Assembly (NCBI GenBank): GCA_029287695.1
Contig: JARFQQ010000084.1
Span: 1-6,225, forward strand
Direction of reading: 5' to 3'
Length of the DNA: 6,225 bases
Origin: Gammaproteobacteria bacterium
GTDB lineage: Bacteria > Pseudomonadota > Gammaproteobacteria > Chromatiales > Chromatiaceae
Position 1 is the first letter of the stretch. Every line of letters starts with the position of its first letter. The notes beneath the pieces are model-generated. The model was not told where the DNA came from. It ran no database searches and saw only the letters and a list, made by a program, of their open reading frames with translations. The translations under genes and the position numbers were made by a program. Below, in pieces: positions 1 through 5,893 of this stretch.

Positions 1-995
1 CTATTGCGACGCAGTTTCTCCTCGATCACCTGCAGTGTTGCTGTCTGGCTCATGCCCTGATATTCCATGGCTGCGCAGATGACACCACCGGCATTGGCGA
101 TGAAATCAGGGACACAGAGCACGCCTTTCTCATGCAGGATTTTTTCCGCGCCCGGTGTAAAGGGAATATTGGCGCCCTGTACCACGAGCCGGGTATTCAT
201 GCGTTCCACATTCTCTTCATCGATGACATCCGGTCGTGCAGCCGGGATCCAGATCTCGCACTCGACATCGATGATGCCCTCGCAATTCGAGATGACGCCG
301 TCGCCGTAATCGATCACGCTGCGCCCCTGTTCTTTCAGTTCGATGAGATCGCCGATATCGAGTCCGTCCGGGTTGTGGATCGTACCCTGCGAATCGGCCG
401 CGCCCACCAGTATTGCTCCCTTGTCGGCCAGAAAGTGCGCCGCGTTCTTGCCGACCGCACCGAAACCCTGCACGGCGACGCGTGCGCCTTCAATCTCGAA
501 ATCACAGGAGCGCAGTGCAACGTCGACCACGTGGCTGATGCCGAAGCCTGTTGCACCGATCTCGTCGAGTGGGATACCGCCGATTTCGCGTGGCAACCCG
601 ACAGAGCGATTGATCTCGTCCTTGACCCAGGCCATGCACTCCTCGTCGGTGCCCATGTCCGGACCGAAGATGTAGTGCTTCTCATTCTTGAGCATGCGCG
701 CAAGCGTACGAATCAGAGTTTCCTTTTGCTCGCGCGGCATTTTCGGGTCGCCGTAGAGTACCGACTTGCCCCCGCCATGCGGCAGCCCGGCAGCCGCATT
801 CTTGAAAGTCATGGCGCGGGCCAGGCGGAAGCACTCTTCGGTAGTGACATCCGGCGCCATGCGCAATCCACCGATCGAGGGCCCTTTGGCAACATTATCG
901 ACAACGAGCACGGCCTTCAGGTTGATCGAGGGTTCATGCAAGTGGACAACTTTCATCGGGCCGAGATCATCGGCAAAGCGGAAACTGGCTTCCAA
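1..995 (-). CDS. Glu/Leu/Phe/Val dehydrogenase family enzyme, leucine-dehydrogenase-like (3' end outside window)
   Basis: NAD(P)-dependent oxidative deamination of an amino acid to a 2-oxo acid and ammonia, or the reverse; cytoplasmic. 331 residues are visible with no stop, so the C-terminus lies beyond the left edge. Family motifs: GPSIGGLRMAPDV (38-50), MTFKNAAAGLPHGGGKSV (62-79) with Lys65 and Lys77 matching the substrate-binding and catalytic lysines of leucine dehydrogenase, Rossmann loop GFGAVG (177-182), an acidic Asp201 after the second strand (suggests NAD rather than NADP), VQGANIPFTPGAE (272-284) and PDFIANAGGV (296-305). Ile41 occupies the position where glutamate dehydrogenases carry a lysine that holds the side-chain carboxylate; leucine dehydrogenase has Leu there. 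I therefore infer a hydrophobic substrate such as Leu, Val or Phe. The start is TTG: it has a good Shine-Dalgarno, an in-frame stop at 1017-1019 lies upstream, and the only nearby alternative is ATG at residue 14. Divergent from the ilvA gene. Confidence 0.93.
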   Translation of the reverse strand, partial: MEASFRFADDLGPMKVVHLHEPSINLKAVLVVDNVAKGPSIGGLRMAPDVTTEECFRLARAMTFKNAAAGLPHGGGKSVLYGDPKMPREQKETLIRTLARMLKNEKHYIFGPDMGTDEECMAWVKDEINRSVGLPREIGGIPLDEIGATGFGISHVVDVALRSCDFEIEGARVAVQGFGAVGKNAAHFLADKGAILVGAADSQGTIHNPDGLDIGDLIELKEQGRSVIDYGDGVISNCEGIIDVECEIWIPAARPDVIDEENVERMNTRLVVQGANIPFTPGAEKILHEKGVLCVPDFIANAGGVICAAMEYQGMSQTATLQVIEEKLRRN

Positions 996-1074
996 GGGAT
1001 TCCTCTCTATCGCGCTTTATTATCAGTATGGTTACTATCATAGACATTGTGTAGAAGCAGAGGCAGTTCCGCGC
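996..1074. promoter_or_regulatory. Divergent intergenic region, probable promoters for both flanking genes
   Basis: The only DNA between two divergent starts is 79 bp, and its middle (about 1016-1050) is clearly AT-richer than the coding DNA on both sides. Possible -10 hexamers are TATCAT at 1036-1041 on the plus strand, and TATGAT (1037-1042) and GATAAT (1019-1024) on the minus strand. None has a good -35 box at normal spacing, so the exact promoters are not assigned and an activator may be needed. For ilvA, a GAGG at 1060-1063 sits 11 nt before the ATG, a little far for a Shine-Dalgarno. Confidence 0.5.
1001..1007 (-). promoter_or_regulatory. Ribosome binding site for the TTG start of the dehydrogenase
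   Basis: On the minus strand GAGAGGA lies 5 nt before TTG (993-995). No ATG or GTG occurs in frame between the upstream stop (1017-1019) and this TTG, so the site decides the start. Confidence 0.7.
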
Positions 1075-2313
1075 ATGATCAGCATCAACGAGATCGAATT
1101 TGCCCGCCAGCGCATCGCAGGCAATGTTCTGCTGACTCCATGCGCCTACAGCGAGAAACTCAGCCTGCTGACAGGTTGCGAACTCTATCTGAAACTGGAA
1201 AACCTGCAGAAGACCGGGTCGTTCAAGGATCGCGGTGCACTGAACAGGATTCTTTCCCTCTCGGATGAGGAACGTGCTGCCGGTATCGTTGCTGCCTCGG
1301 CCGGGAATCATGCCCAGGGTATCGCTCATGCTGCACGAGTCTGCGGGCTGAAATGTGTGATCGTCATGCCCGAGACGACACCGCTATCGAAGGTGAACGG
1401 GGCCCGCGAACTCGGCGCAGAGATCGTGCTGCACGGCGCGGGTTATGACGATGCTTTCGAGGAGACCAGCCGACTGCAGCTTCAGAAGGGCTACACCCTC
1501 GTGCATGCCTTCGACGATGCGGGTGTCATCGCGGGGCAGGGGACTATCGGGCTGGAACTGCTGGAGCAGGTGCCGGAGATGGATGCCGTCATCGTCCCTG
1601 TCGGCGGGGGCGGTCTCATTTCAGGTATTGCAACTGCCATCAAGGCAAGGCGCCCCGATGTGGAAGTCATCGGCGTCGAATCGGAGCACCTGCCGGCGAT
1701 GCAGAAAAGCATCGCGGCTGGCAAACTTGAGCAGGTCGCGATGGCTTCGACGATCGCTGACGGCATTGCCGTTCGCAAGGTTGGTCATTTAACCATGCCG
1801 ATCGTACGCAAGCTGGTCTCCAGGGTTGTCACCGTTTCCGAAGAGGAGACGGCAGCAGCTATCATGCTTCTTCTCGAGCGAGAGAAAACACTCGCCGAAG
1901 GCGCTGGAGCGGTGGGCCTGGCAGCACTCTACTATGACAGGCTGTCTGACCTCAGGGGCAGGAAAGTGGTTGTGGTCATCAGCGGTGGGAATATCGATAT
2001 GGAACTACTGTCGCGAATTGTCCGGCGCGGTCTTGAACATGATGGCCGGTTATGCGAACTCAGCGTGATCGTGCCGGACAAGCCGGGTAGTATCGCCAGG
2101 GTAGCAGCAGTGATTGCTGCTCAGGGAAGCAATATCTTCGAGCTTTCGCAGCGACGCAGGGAGAGCGAGGTTGCGCTCGGCGAGCGTGCAGTGGTGCTGC
2201 AACTCGAGACGCGCGGACATGCGCATATCGCAACCATCGTCGGGGCGCTCGGCAAGGAGGGAATCAGGCTGCTCAACGCAGAGGAAGATATGTCTCAGAG
2301 TAAAAACGATTGA
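1075..2313 (+). CDS. ilvA: Threonine ammonia-lyase (threonine dehydratase), short form with one C-terminal ACT domain
   Basis: Converts L-threonine to 2-oxobutyrate and ammonia using pyridoxal phosphate; cytoplasmic; the first step towards isoleucine, or a threonine-degrading step. The protein is 412 aa. The fold-type II PLP domain covers about 1-320: KTGSFKDRGA (46-55) with the PLP Schiff-base lysine Lys51, SAGNHAQG (75-82) for the substrate carboxylate, the phosphate-binding loop GGGGLISG (177-184) and SGGN (303-306). Residues about 326-400 (LSVIVPDKPGSIARV onward) look like a single ACT domain. This matches the about 400-aa class rather than the about 510-aa E. coli IlvA with a double regulatory domain. 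Start at ATG 1075 gives the family N-terminus (MISINEIEFARQRI); the frame is open upstream to 766, but that part lies over the opposite gene and lacks family similarity. Whether the role is biosynthetic or catabolic cannot be settled; the divergent amino-acid dehydrogenase would fit either. No convincing terminator in the 59-bp convergent gap downstream. Confidence 0.93.
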   Translation: MISINEIEFARQRIAGNVLLTPCAYSEKLSLLTGCELYLKLENLQKTGSFKDRGALNRILSLSDEERAAGIVAASAGNHAQGIAHAARVCGLKCVIVMPETTPLSKVNGARELGAEIVLHGAGYDDAFEETSRLQLQKGYTLVHAFDDAGVIAGQGTIGLELLEQVPEMDAVIVPVGGGGLISGIATAIKARRPDVEVIGVESEHLPAMQKSIAAGKLEQVAMASTIADGIAVRKVGHLTMPIVRKLVSRVVTVSEEETAAAIMLLLEREKTLAEGAGAVGLAALYYDRLSDLRGRKVVVVISGGNIDMELLSRIVRRGLEHDGRLCELSVIVPDKPGSIARVAAVIAAQGSNIFELSQRRRESEVALGERAVVLQLETRGHAHIATIVGALGKEGIRLLNAEEDMSQSKND

Positions 2314-2372
2314 TCGCTATTTTTCTTATTACCGAATGATTCTTGCCTTTTGACCTTGATCCCGGAAAAAAA

Positions 2373-3542
2373 TCACGGACGCAGCCAGGCAGTACCGAAC
2401 ACGACATAGAAAACCGGGTCATCCGGCCCGAATGCGACATCAATCCCCATATGCAGGCCATGCCGGCGCGCCAGCAGATAGCGGAAACCGGCACCACCTG
2501 ACGAGACGCTCTTCTCGCTGTCTTCAAGGCGGCTCTCGCTTCGGGCCAGGCCTGCGCCTCCAAAACCGACAAGGCTGAAACGCGGATGAAACTGCCATCG
2601 CAGTTCCGCCTCGAACTCCGCTGCTTCCTCACCCTGATATTTCATGGCCTGTACACCACGCAGCGAGACGAATGGACGCAGATAGAAGGGTGTGCCATCT
2701 GAGCTGACTGTTCCACTGGCCCGTGCTCCGAGGTAGAGGTTTTCGGTGAGCGGCTGGTAGCGTATTGCCGTGAAAGTGGCTTTCTCGAAATCCCGGTCGC
2801 TCCCCAGTGACTGGCGAAAGATATTGGCAGACAGATCGAGATACCAGCCATGGGTCGGTGTGAAGAAATTGTCCCGGGTATCATAGGTCAGCGAGGGGGT
2901 CAGGGCCGCCAGCTTGAGTTCCAGGTCCAGAGGGGGAACTGGCGGAGGAAGGGCGTTACCGGCATCAAGGCTGACATTCGTGGATGCCCTGGCATATTTC
3001 AGGCCGGCCCAGAATGGTGATTTCCCGAGACGATAACTCCCGCCAATCACACCACCACGTGCTGCAATCGTGTAGTCCAGACCCTGCCGGCCGGAGTTGC
3101 GGTCGCCACCCAGTCCGAAGAACTCCAGATTGACATCGGCGTCAGCCACGCCAATGAGCGTACGAAGATTCCCATCCATCCAGGTGCCGAGATGGGCCGC
3201 GAACTTGCCTCGGCTTCCGTTTTCCGTGGCCATCGCCCCCACTGCCGCTATATTCGGCCGCACACCTGCTTGACCTTCTCCGGGTGTATCCCGATCCACG
3301 AAGACCAAAGCTCCGACCGCCCCGTAACCGACAGCGGGTTCCGTGATCGGCGAGATGACTGGTACGAATCCGTGGGCTTTGTCCAGGAAGCTGCCGAGAT
3401 CGAACCAGCCGTCCTCGACATCGATGAATTGTCTCGACCCGCCGGCTTCCGTCTTCTCAACCTCCTCCACTGCTACAGCAGACATTGAAATCGCGAGCAG
3501 GAGGATTGCGATATGGGTTCTCTTGAGGAAGGGAGTTAGCAT
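2373..3542 (-). CDS. BamA/TamA-family (Omp85 superfamily) outer membrane beta-barrel protein without POTRA domains
   Basis: Predicted outer-membrane beta-barrel of 389 aa. Residues 1-24 (MLTPFLKRTH, then IAILLLAISMSAVAV) form a signal peptide. The rest is barrel-like, with alternating strands and Gly/aromatic-rich turns. ITEPAVGYGAVGALVF (66-81) opens the barrel, DTRDNFFTPTHGWYLDLSA (221-239) is the typical Omp85 D-x-R-D-x-x-x-P-x-x-G strand pair, and LRGVQAMKYQGEEA (294-307) is the L-R-G motif of the lumenal loop, followed by EFEAELRWQF. The C-terminus ends in a strand (VFYVVFGTAWLRP). No POTRA repeats fit in the roughly 40 residues before the barrel, so it is shorter than BamA, TamA or FhaC. 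The frame is open back to a GTG at 3629, but ATG 3542 is preferred because it starts the signal peptide and the extra 29 codons run into a palindromic repeat region. A weak GGAGA lies 12 nt upstream. The substrate or role is unknown: lipid or protein export, or a plain channel, are all possible. Confidence 0.85.
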   Translation of the reverse strand: MLTPFLKRTHIAILLLAISMSAVAVEEVEKTEAGGSRQFIDVEDGWFDLGSFLDKAHGFVPVISPITEPAVGYGAVGALVFVDRDTPGEGQAGVRPNIAAVGAMATENGSRGKFAAHLGTWMDGNLRTLIGVADADVNLEFFGLGGDRNSGRQGLDYTIAARGGVIGGSYRLGKSPFWAGLKYARASTNVSLDAGNALPPPVPPLDLELKLAALTPSLTYDTRDNFFTPTHGWYLDLSANIFRQSLGSDRDFEKATFTAIRYQPLTENLYLGARASGTVSSDGTPFYLRPFVSLRGVQAMKYQGEEAAEFEAELRWQFHPRFSLVGFGGAGLARSESRLEDSEKSVSSGGAGFRYLLARRHGLHMGIDVAFGPDDPVFYVVFGTAWLRP

Positions 3543-3600
3543 TACCGCGAGAAGTCTCCAGATACGGCGACAATGGAAGGATAGGGTATGCCGGATGACC

Positions 3601-3734
3601 GGGGTCGGAGTCAGAACTGTTGAGACCACTGTTTCTGATTCACGGTTAGTTTCGGGCCTTTACTCTGACCTCAAATAGGCCGGGTGCCGGCGGATTATGT
3701 CAGAGATCATTTTTGAATGAATGATCTCTGACAT
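3601..3734. repeat. Intergenic cluster of palindromes with a repeated GTCAGAG-type motif
   Basis: Three hairpin-forming sequences lie in 134 bp of non-coding DNA. GAGTCAGAA (3608-3616) pairs with TTCTGATTC (3633-3641) with one mismatch; GCCGG (3679-3683) pairs with CCGGC (3687-3691) over a GTG loop; the third, 3697-3734, is perfect. The related string GGGTCGGAGT / AGGTCAGAGT / TGTCAGAGAT recurs near 3602, at 3664-3673 (minus strand), at 3698-3707 and, inverted, at 3724-3733. It looks like a dispersed or miniature mobile intergenic repeat, possibly of the REP type, but no copy elsewhere in the window proves this. It lies upstream of the Omp85 gene and downstream of the FKBP gene. Confidence 0.5.
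3697..3734. repeat. Perfect 15-bp inverted repeat with 8-nt loop
   Basis: ATGTCAGAGATCATT (3697-3711) is exactly complementary to AATGATCTCTGACAT (3720-3734), separated by TTTGAATG. It begins 9 nt after the stop codon of the FKBP gene (minus strand) and could act as a transcription-ending or mRNA-protecting hairpin. However, no U-run follows it on that strand (AATCCGCCGG comes next), so it is not a standard intrinsic terminator. Confidence 0.85.
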
Positions 3735-3743
3735 CGACTGCGG

Positions 3744-4457
3744 TTACTTGATGCTCAGGAGTTCGAGCGTGAAGATCAGTGTTTCGTTCGGGCGGATATC
3801 AGCGCCTCTTGCGCGTTCGCCATAGCCGAGATCCGAGGGGATGAAGACTTCCCACTTGTCACCCGGCTTCATATTCTGCAGCGCTTCGCTGAAGCCCTTG
3901 ACGACGCCCGACACAGGGAAGCTCGCCGGCTTGCCGCGCTTGTAGGAACTGTCGAAGACCTTGCCGTCGATACGGCGGCCCTCGTAGTGAACCTCGACCG
4001 TATCGGTCGCTTTCGGGGAAGTGCCGCTGGCATCGCCGGACTCGATCACGCGGTACTGGACACCGCTCGGGAGCGTTGTGACTCCCTCTTTCTTCGCATT
4101 CGCGGCGAGGAAGGCCTGCCCTTTTTCGAGATTGGCAGCGGCATCGGCATTCTCCTCTCCCTGCGTGGCGGCCTCGATCTTTTTCTGCTCTGCGATGATG
4201 GCCTCGATCTCCTCTTCGCTGAACATGGAGTCCTTGTCGTTGAGGGCATCATGGATTGCCTGTGTGAAGGTGTCGGCGTTGACTTCCAGACCCGCGCTCC
4301 TGAGTCGGTTGGCCAGTGTGTAACCCTGCAGGTAGCTGAACTTGTCTGCCTGGCTCATGGATTCCTTGTCCAGGCTGCCTGCAGCTTGCAGGGAGGTGCT
4401 GGCAAGAAGGAGCGCGAAGGCGAGGGGAGTGAATTTTGGAAAGGAGAGCTGAAGCAT
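3744..4457 (-). CDS. Exported FKBP-type peptidyl-prolyl cis-trans isomerase (FkpA/Mip/FklB family)
   Basis: Catalyses cis-trans isomerisation of X-Pro peptide bonds and probably acts as a folding chaperone in the periplasm. The protein is 237 aa. Residues 1-26 are a signal peptide (hydrophobic PLAFALLLASTSLQA). About 30-125 form the helical FKBP N-terminal dimerisation domain (FSYLQGYTLANRL at 40-52, a charged helix at 80-100). About 130-237 is the FKBP catalytic domain: VEVHYEGRRIDGKVFDSS (154-171), VVKGFSEALQNMKPGDKWE (185-203), IPSDLGYGERA (206-216) and the final strand LIFTLELLSIK. Active-site equivalents of FKBP12 are Tyr158, Phe168, Asp169, Val185/Val186, Tyr212 and Phe229; the FKBP12 Trp59 position is Phe189 here. 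AAGGA at 4465-4469 lies 7 nt before ATG and supports the start. The mature protein has no lipobox cysteine, so it is likely soluble. The Omp85 gene follows on the same strand after 201 bp. Confidence 0.93.
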   Translation of the reverse strand: MLQLSFPKFTPLAFALLLASTSLQAAGSLDKESMSQADKFSYLQGYTLANRLRSAGLEVNADTFTQAIHDALNDKDSMFSEEEIEAIIAEQKKIEAATQGEENADAAANLEKGQAFLAANAKKEGVTTLPSGVQYRVIESGDASGTSPKATDTVEVHYEGRRIDGKVFDSSYKRGKPASFPVSGVVKGFSEALQNMKPGDKWEVFIPSDLGYGERARGADIRPNETLIFTLELLSIK

Positions 4458-4505
4458 TTGAGAATCCTTGTTGTTTGTTAGAGAAGGGCAATCTGTCGCA
4501 GCCTG

Positions 4506-4534
4506 ATTCTGCGCGATCGCTCGTGGGCATTCAA
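4506..4534 (-). promoter_or_regulatory. Candidate sigma-70 promoter for the FKBP gene
   Basis: On the minus strand TTGAAT (4529-4534; 4 of 6 to TTGACA) and CAGAAT (4506-4511; 4 of 6 to TATAAT) are 17 bp apart, which would give a leader of roughly 40 nt. Matches are modest, so this is only a candidate. Confidence 0.35.
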
Positions 4535-4635
4535 GAGGGGTGTCACTTTCCCGGCAATCCCGGGCCTTGCTTCCGAAGCAGGAAGCGTACAGGCGCAGTG
4601 GTCATGACATCAGCTTTCTCAAATCCTGCTTTTCA

Positions 4636-4664
4636 ATGACAGGTGCGAAGCTCTCGGCTAAGAT
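4636..4664 (+). promoter_or_regulatory. Candidate sigma-70 promoter for the small secreted-protein gene
   Basis: ATGACA (4636-4641; 5 of 6 to TTGACA) and TAAGAT (4659-4664; 4 of 6 to TATAAT) have the ideal 17-bp spacer. Transcription would begin near 4671, about 30 nt before the ATG at 4700. Confidence 0.5.
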
Positions 4665-4699
4665 GCACATCTGTTCAGCACCCAAACGCAAGGAATATC

Positions 4700-4924
4700 A
4701 TGAACAAGGGAGTGCTCCCGATCATTTTCACAACAGTCCTCGGGGCATCATATCCTCTCGCCGCTGACAGCGAGCAGGAAGCGATAGCGGCCGACTGTCG
4801 TATCGAGGGCGAGGCTGCCGGCATGAGTGGCCAGGCACTCGAGGAGTTCGTCAAAGAGTGTGTCGAGGAACTCAGCGGCGTCACCTATGACAACCAGGTC
4901 GGCCCGGAGTCTGACAACAAGTAG
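4700..4924 (+). CDS. Small secreted protein with two cysteines, function unknown
   Basis: A 74-aa protein that I cannot assign to a named family. Residues 1-22 look like a signal peptide (MNKGVLPIIF, then TTVLGASYPLAA, cleavage probably before Asp23), giving a mature form of about 52 aa in the periplasm. The mature part is acidic, with cysteines at 33 and 54 in the pattern C-x5-A-A-G-M-S-G-x6-F-V-x2-C. Gly-rich turn then helix, with a Cys at each end, suggests two helices tied by one disulphide; this is distantly reminiscent of PsiF-type C...G...C repeats. ATG 4700 has AAGGA at 4690-4694, 5 nt upstream, and a promoter-like pair just before it. The frame is open upstream to 4643, but that start would lie before the predicted transcription start and put the signal peptide inside the protein. 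It ends 6 bp from the end of the convergent phoH gene. Confidence 0.72.
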   Translation: MNKGVLPIIFTTVLGASYPLAADSEQEAIAADCRIEGEAAGMSGQALEEFVKECVEELSGVTYDNQVGPESDNK

Positions 4925-4930
4925 TCTGCG

Positions 4931-5893
4931 TCACTGCTTTTCGTAGGCCTCGATGACGCGTTGCACGAGCGGATGACGAACAACATCCTTTGCATTGAAA
5001 AAAGTAAAGCTGATGCCGTCGACCTCGTGCAGGATGTCCACTGCCTGACGCAGCCCTGACTTCTGTCCTCGCGGCAGGTCGACCTGGGTCACGTCCCCCG
5101 TGATCACAGCTGTCGAGCTGAAGCCGATCCTGGTGAGGAACATCTTCATCTGCTCCGGTGTGGTGTTCTGCGCCTCGTCGAGGATAATGAACGAATCATT
5201 CAGCGTACGCCCGCGCATGTAGGCCAGCGGCGCAACCTCGATCACGTTGCGCTCGATGAGCTTGTCGACGCGCTCGAAACCCAGCATTTCGTAGAGAGCG
5301 TCATAGAGTGGCCGCAGATAGGGATCGATCTTTTGCGCAAGATCGCCGGGCAGGAAGCCGAGTTTTTCTCCTGCTTCGACTGCCGGGCGTACAAGCAGGA
5401 TACGCCGGATATTCTGGCGTTCCAGTGCCTCGACGGCTGCTGCGACGGCAAGATAGGTCTTGCCTGTCCCGGCCGGACCGACGCCGAAGTTGATATCGTT
5501 CGTCACGATGCGATGCAGGTACTGCTTCTGGTGCGGGCCGCGTCCGCGTACCACGCCGCGTTTGGTCTTGATGATGACTTCCGGGATTTCGGCTTCCCCG
5601 ACCTTCTCGAGACGCTCGTCGATTCCCGACTCTTGCAAGTAGAGATTGATCGCATTCGAATCGAGATGCTCGTCAGCTGTGGCGCTGTAGAGGTCGGTCA
5701 TGAGTTCGCGCGCGGCCGTGAGGATCGCGGGAGGTCCGACGATCTGGAAGCTGTTGCCCCGGTTGTTGATTTCGATGCCGAGCCTCGACTCGATCTGTCG
5801 CAAGTGGTTCTCGAGCGGGCCACAGAAGTTCGATAGCCGCTCGTTGTCCTCGGGATCGAGCAGGAACTGCAGTGATTCGGCGTTATCCTGCAT
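4931..5893 (-). CDS. ybeZ: PhoH-like (YbeZ) P-loop ATPase
   Basis: Cytoplasmic nucleotide-binding protein of the PhoH family, in E. coli called YbeZ and linked with the RNase YbeY in RNA metabolism; the precise reaction is not settled. The protein is 320 aa. An N-terminal KH-like segment lies at about 28-70 ([20 protein letters not shown]). The PhoH ATPase domain covers about 115-320: Walker A GPAGTGKT (139-146), [19 protein letters not shown] (166-184), Walker [21 protein letters not shown] (235-254) and the sensor-like [10 protein letters not shown] (265-274). All key residues are intact. ATG 5893 is chosen because GGAGA lies about 5 nt upstream and the protein then matches YbeZ; the frame is open 28 codons further but only through the end of miaB. 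The start overlaps the miaB stop by 11 bp, so translation is probably coupled. ybeY, normally next, is absent: a convergent small gene ends 6 bp away. Confidence 0.95.
   Translation of the reverse strand: MQDNAESLQFLLDPEDNERLSNFCGPLENHLRQIESRLGIEINNRGNSFQIVGPPAILTAARELMTDLYSATADEHLDSNAINLYLQESGIDERLEKVGEAEIPEVIIKTKRGVVRGRGPHQKQYLHRIVTNDINFGVGPAGTGKTYLAVAAAVEALERQNIRRILLVRPAVEAGEKLGFLPGDLAQKIDPYLRPLYDALYEMLGFERVDKLIERNVIEVAPLAYMRGRTLNDSFIILDEAQNTTPEQMKMFLTRIGFSSTAVITGDVTQVDLPRGQKSGLRQAVDILHEVDGISFTFFNAKDVVRHPLVQRVIEAYEKQ

Noticed and set aside
132..1043. Long open frame (303 codons) on the plus strand opposite the dehydrogenase gene
   Set aside because: The minus strand encodes a clear enzyme with all family motifs through the same DNA. 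The plus-strand product has no recognisable motif and is an expected shadow in GC-rich DNA.
1016..1045. Possible operator repeats (TATCA at 1021 and 1036, AGTA/TACT dyad) in the divergent gap
   Set aside because: The elements are 4-5 bp in AT-rich DNA and do not form a consistent extended dyad or a known regulator consensus.
766..1074. N-terminal extension of the threonine ammonia-lyase frame (515 aa in total)
   Set aside because: The added 103 residues lie over the dehydrogenase gene and its promoter region, and family proteins begin at the ATG at 1075.
2302..2325. Possible terminator at the end of ilvA (A-run, CGA/TCG mini-stem, T-run)
   Set aside because: The stem is only 3-4 bp with a bulge, overlaps the ilvA stop, and is too weak to call.
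2364..2372. T-run on the minus strand directly after the Omp85 stop codon, as a possible terminator
   Set aside because: No stable GC-rich hairpin was found just before it, so only the T-run is present.
3543..3629. 29-codon upstream extension of the Omp85 gene from a GTG
   Set aside because: It would bury the signal peptide and runs into the palindromic region; ATG 3542 gives a normal signal peptide.
3987..4481. 164-codon plus-strand frame opposite the FKBP gene
   Set aside because: Shadow of the FKBP coding strand, with low-complexity Leu/Gly/Glu content and no plausible ribosome site or motif.
4569..4586. GCTTCC...GGAAGC hairpin in the FKBP/small-gene intergenic region
   Set aside because: A 6-bp stem with a 6-nt loop and no U-run or conserved setting; may be chance.
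5333..5836. 167-codon plus-strand frame opposite phoH
   Set aside because: The PhoH Walker motifs are on the minus strand here; the plus-strand translation shows no domain or signal.
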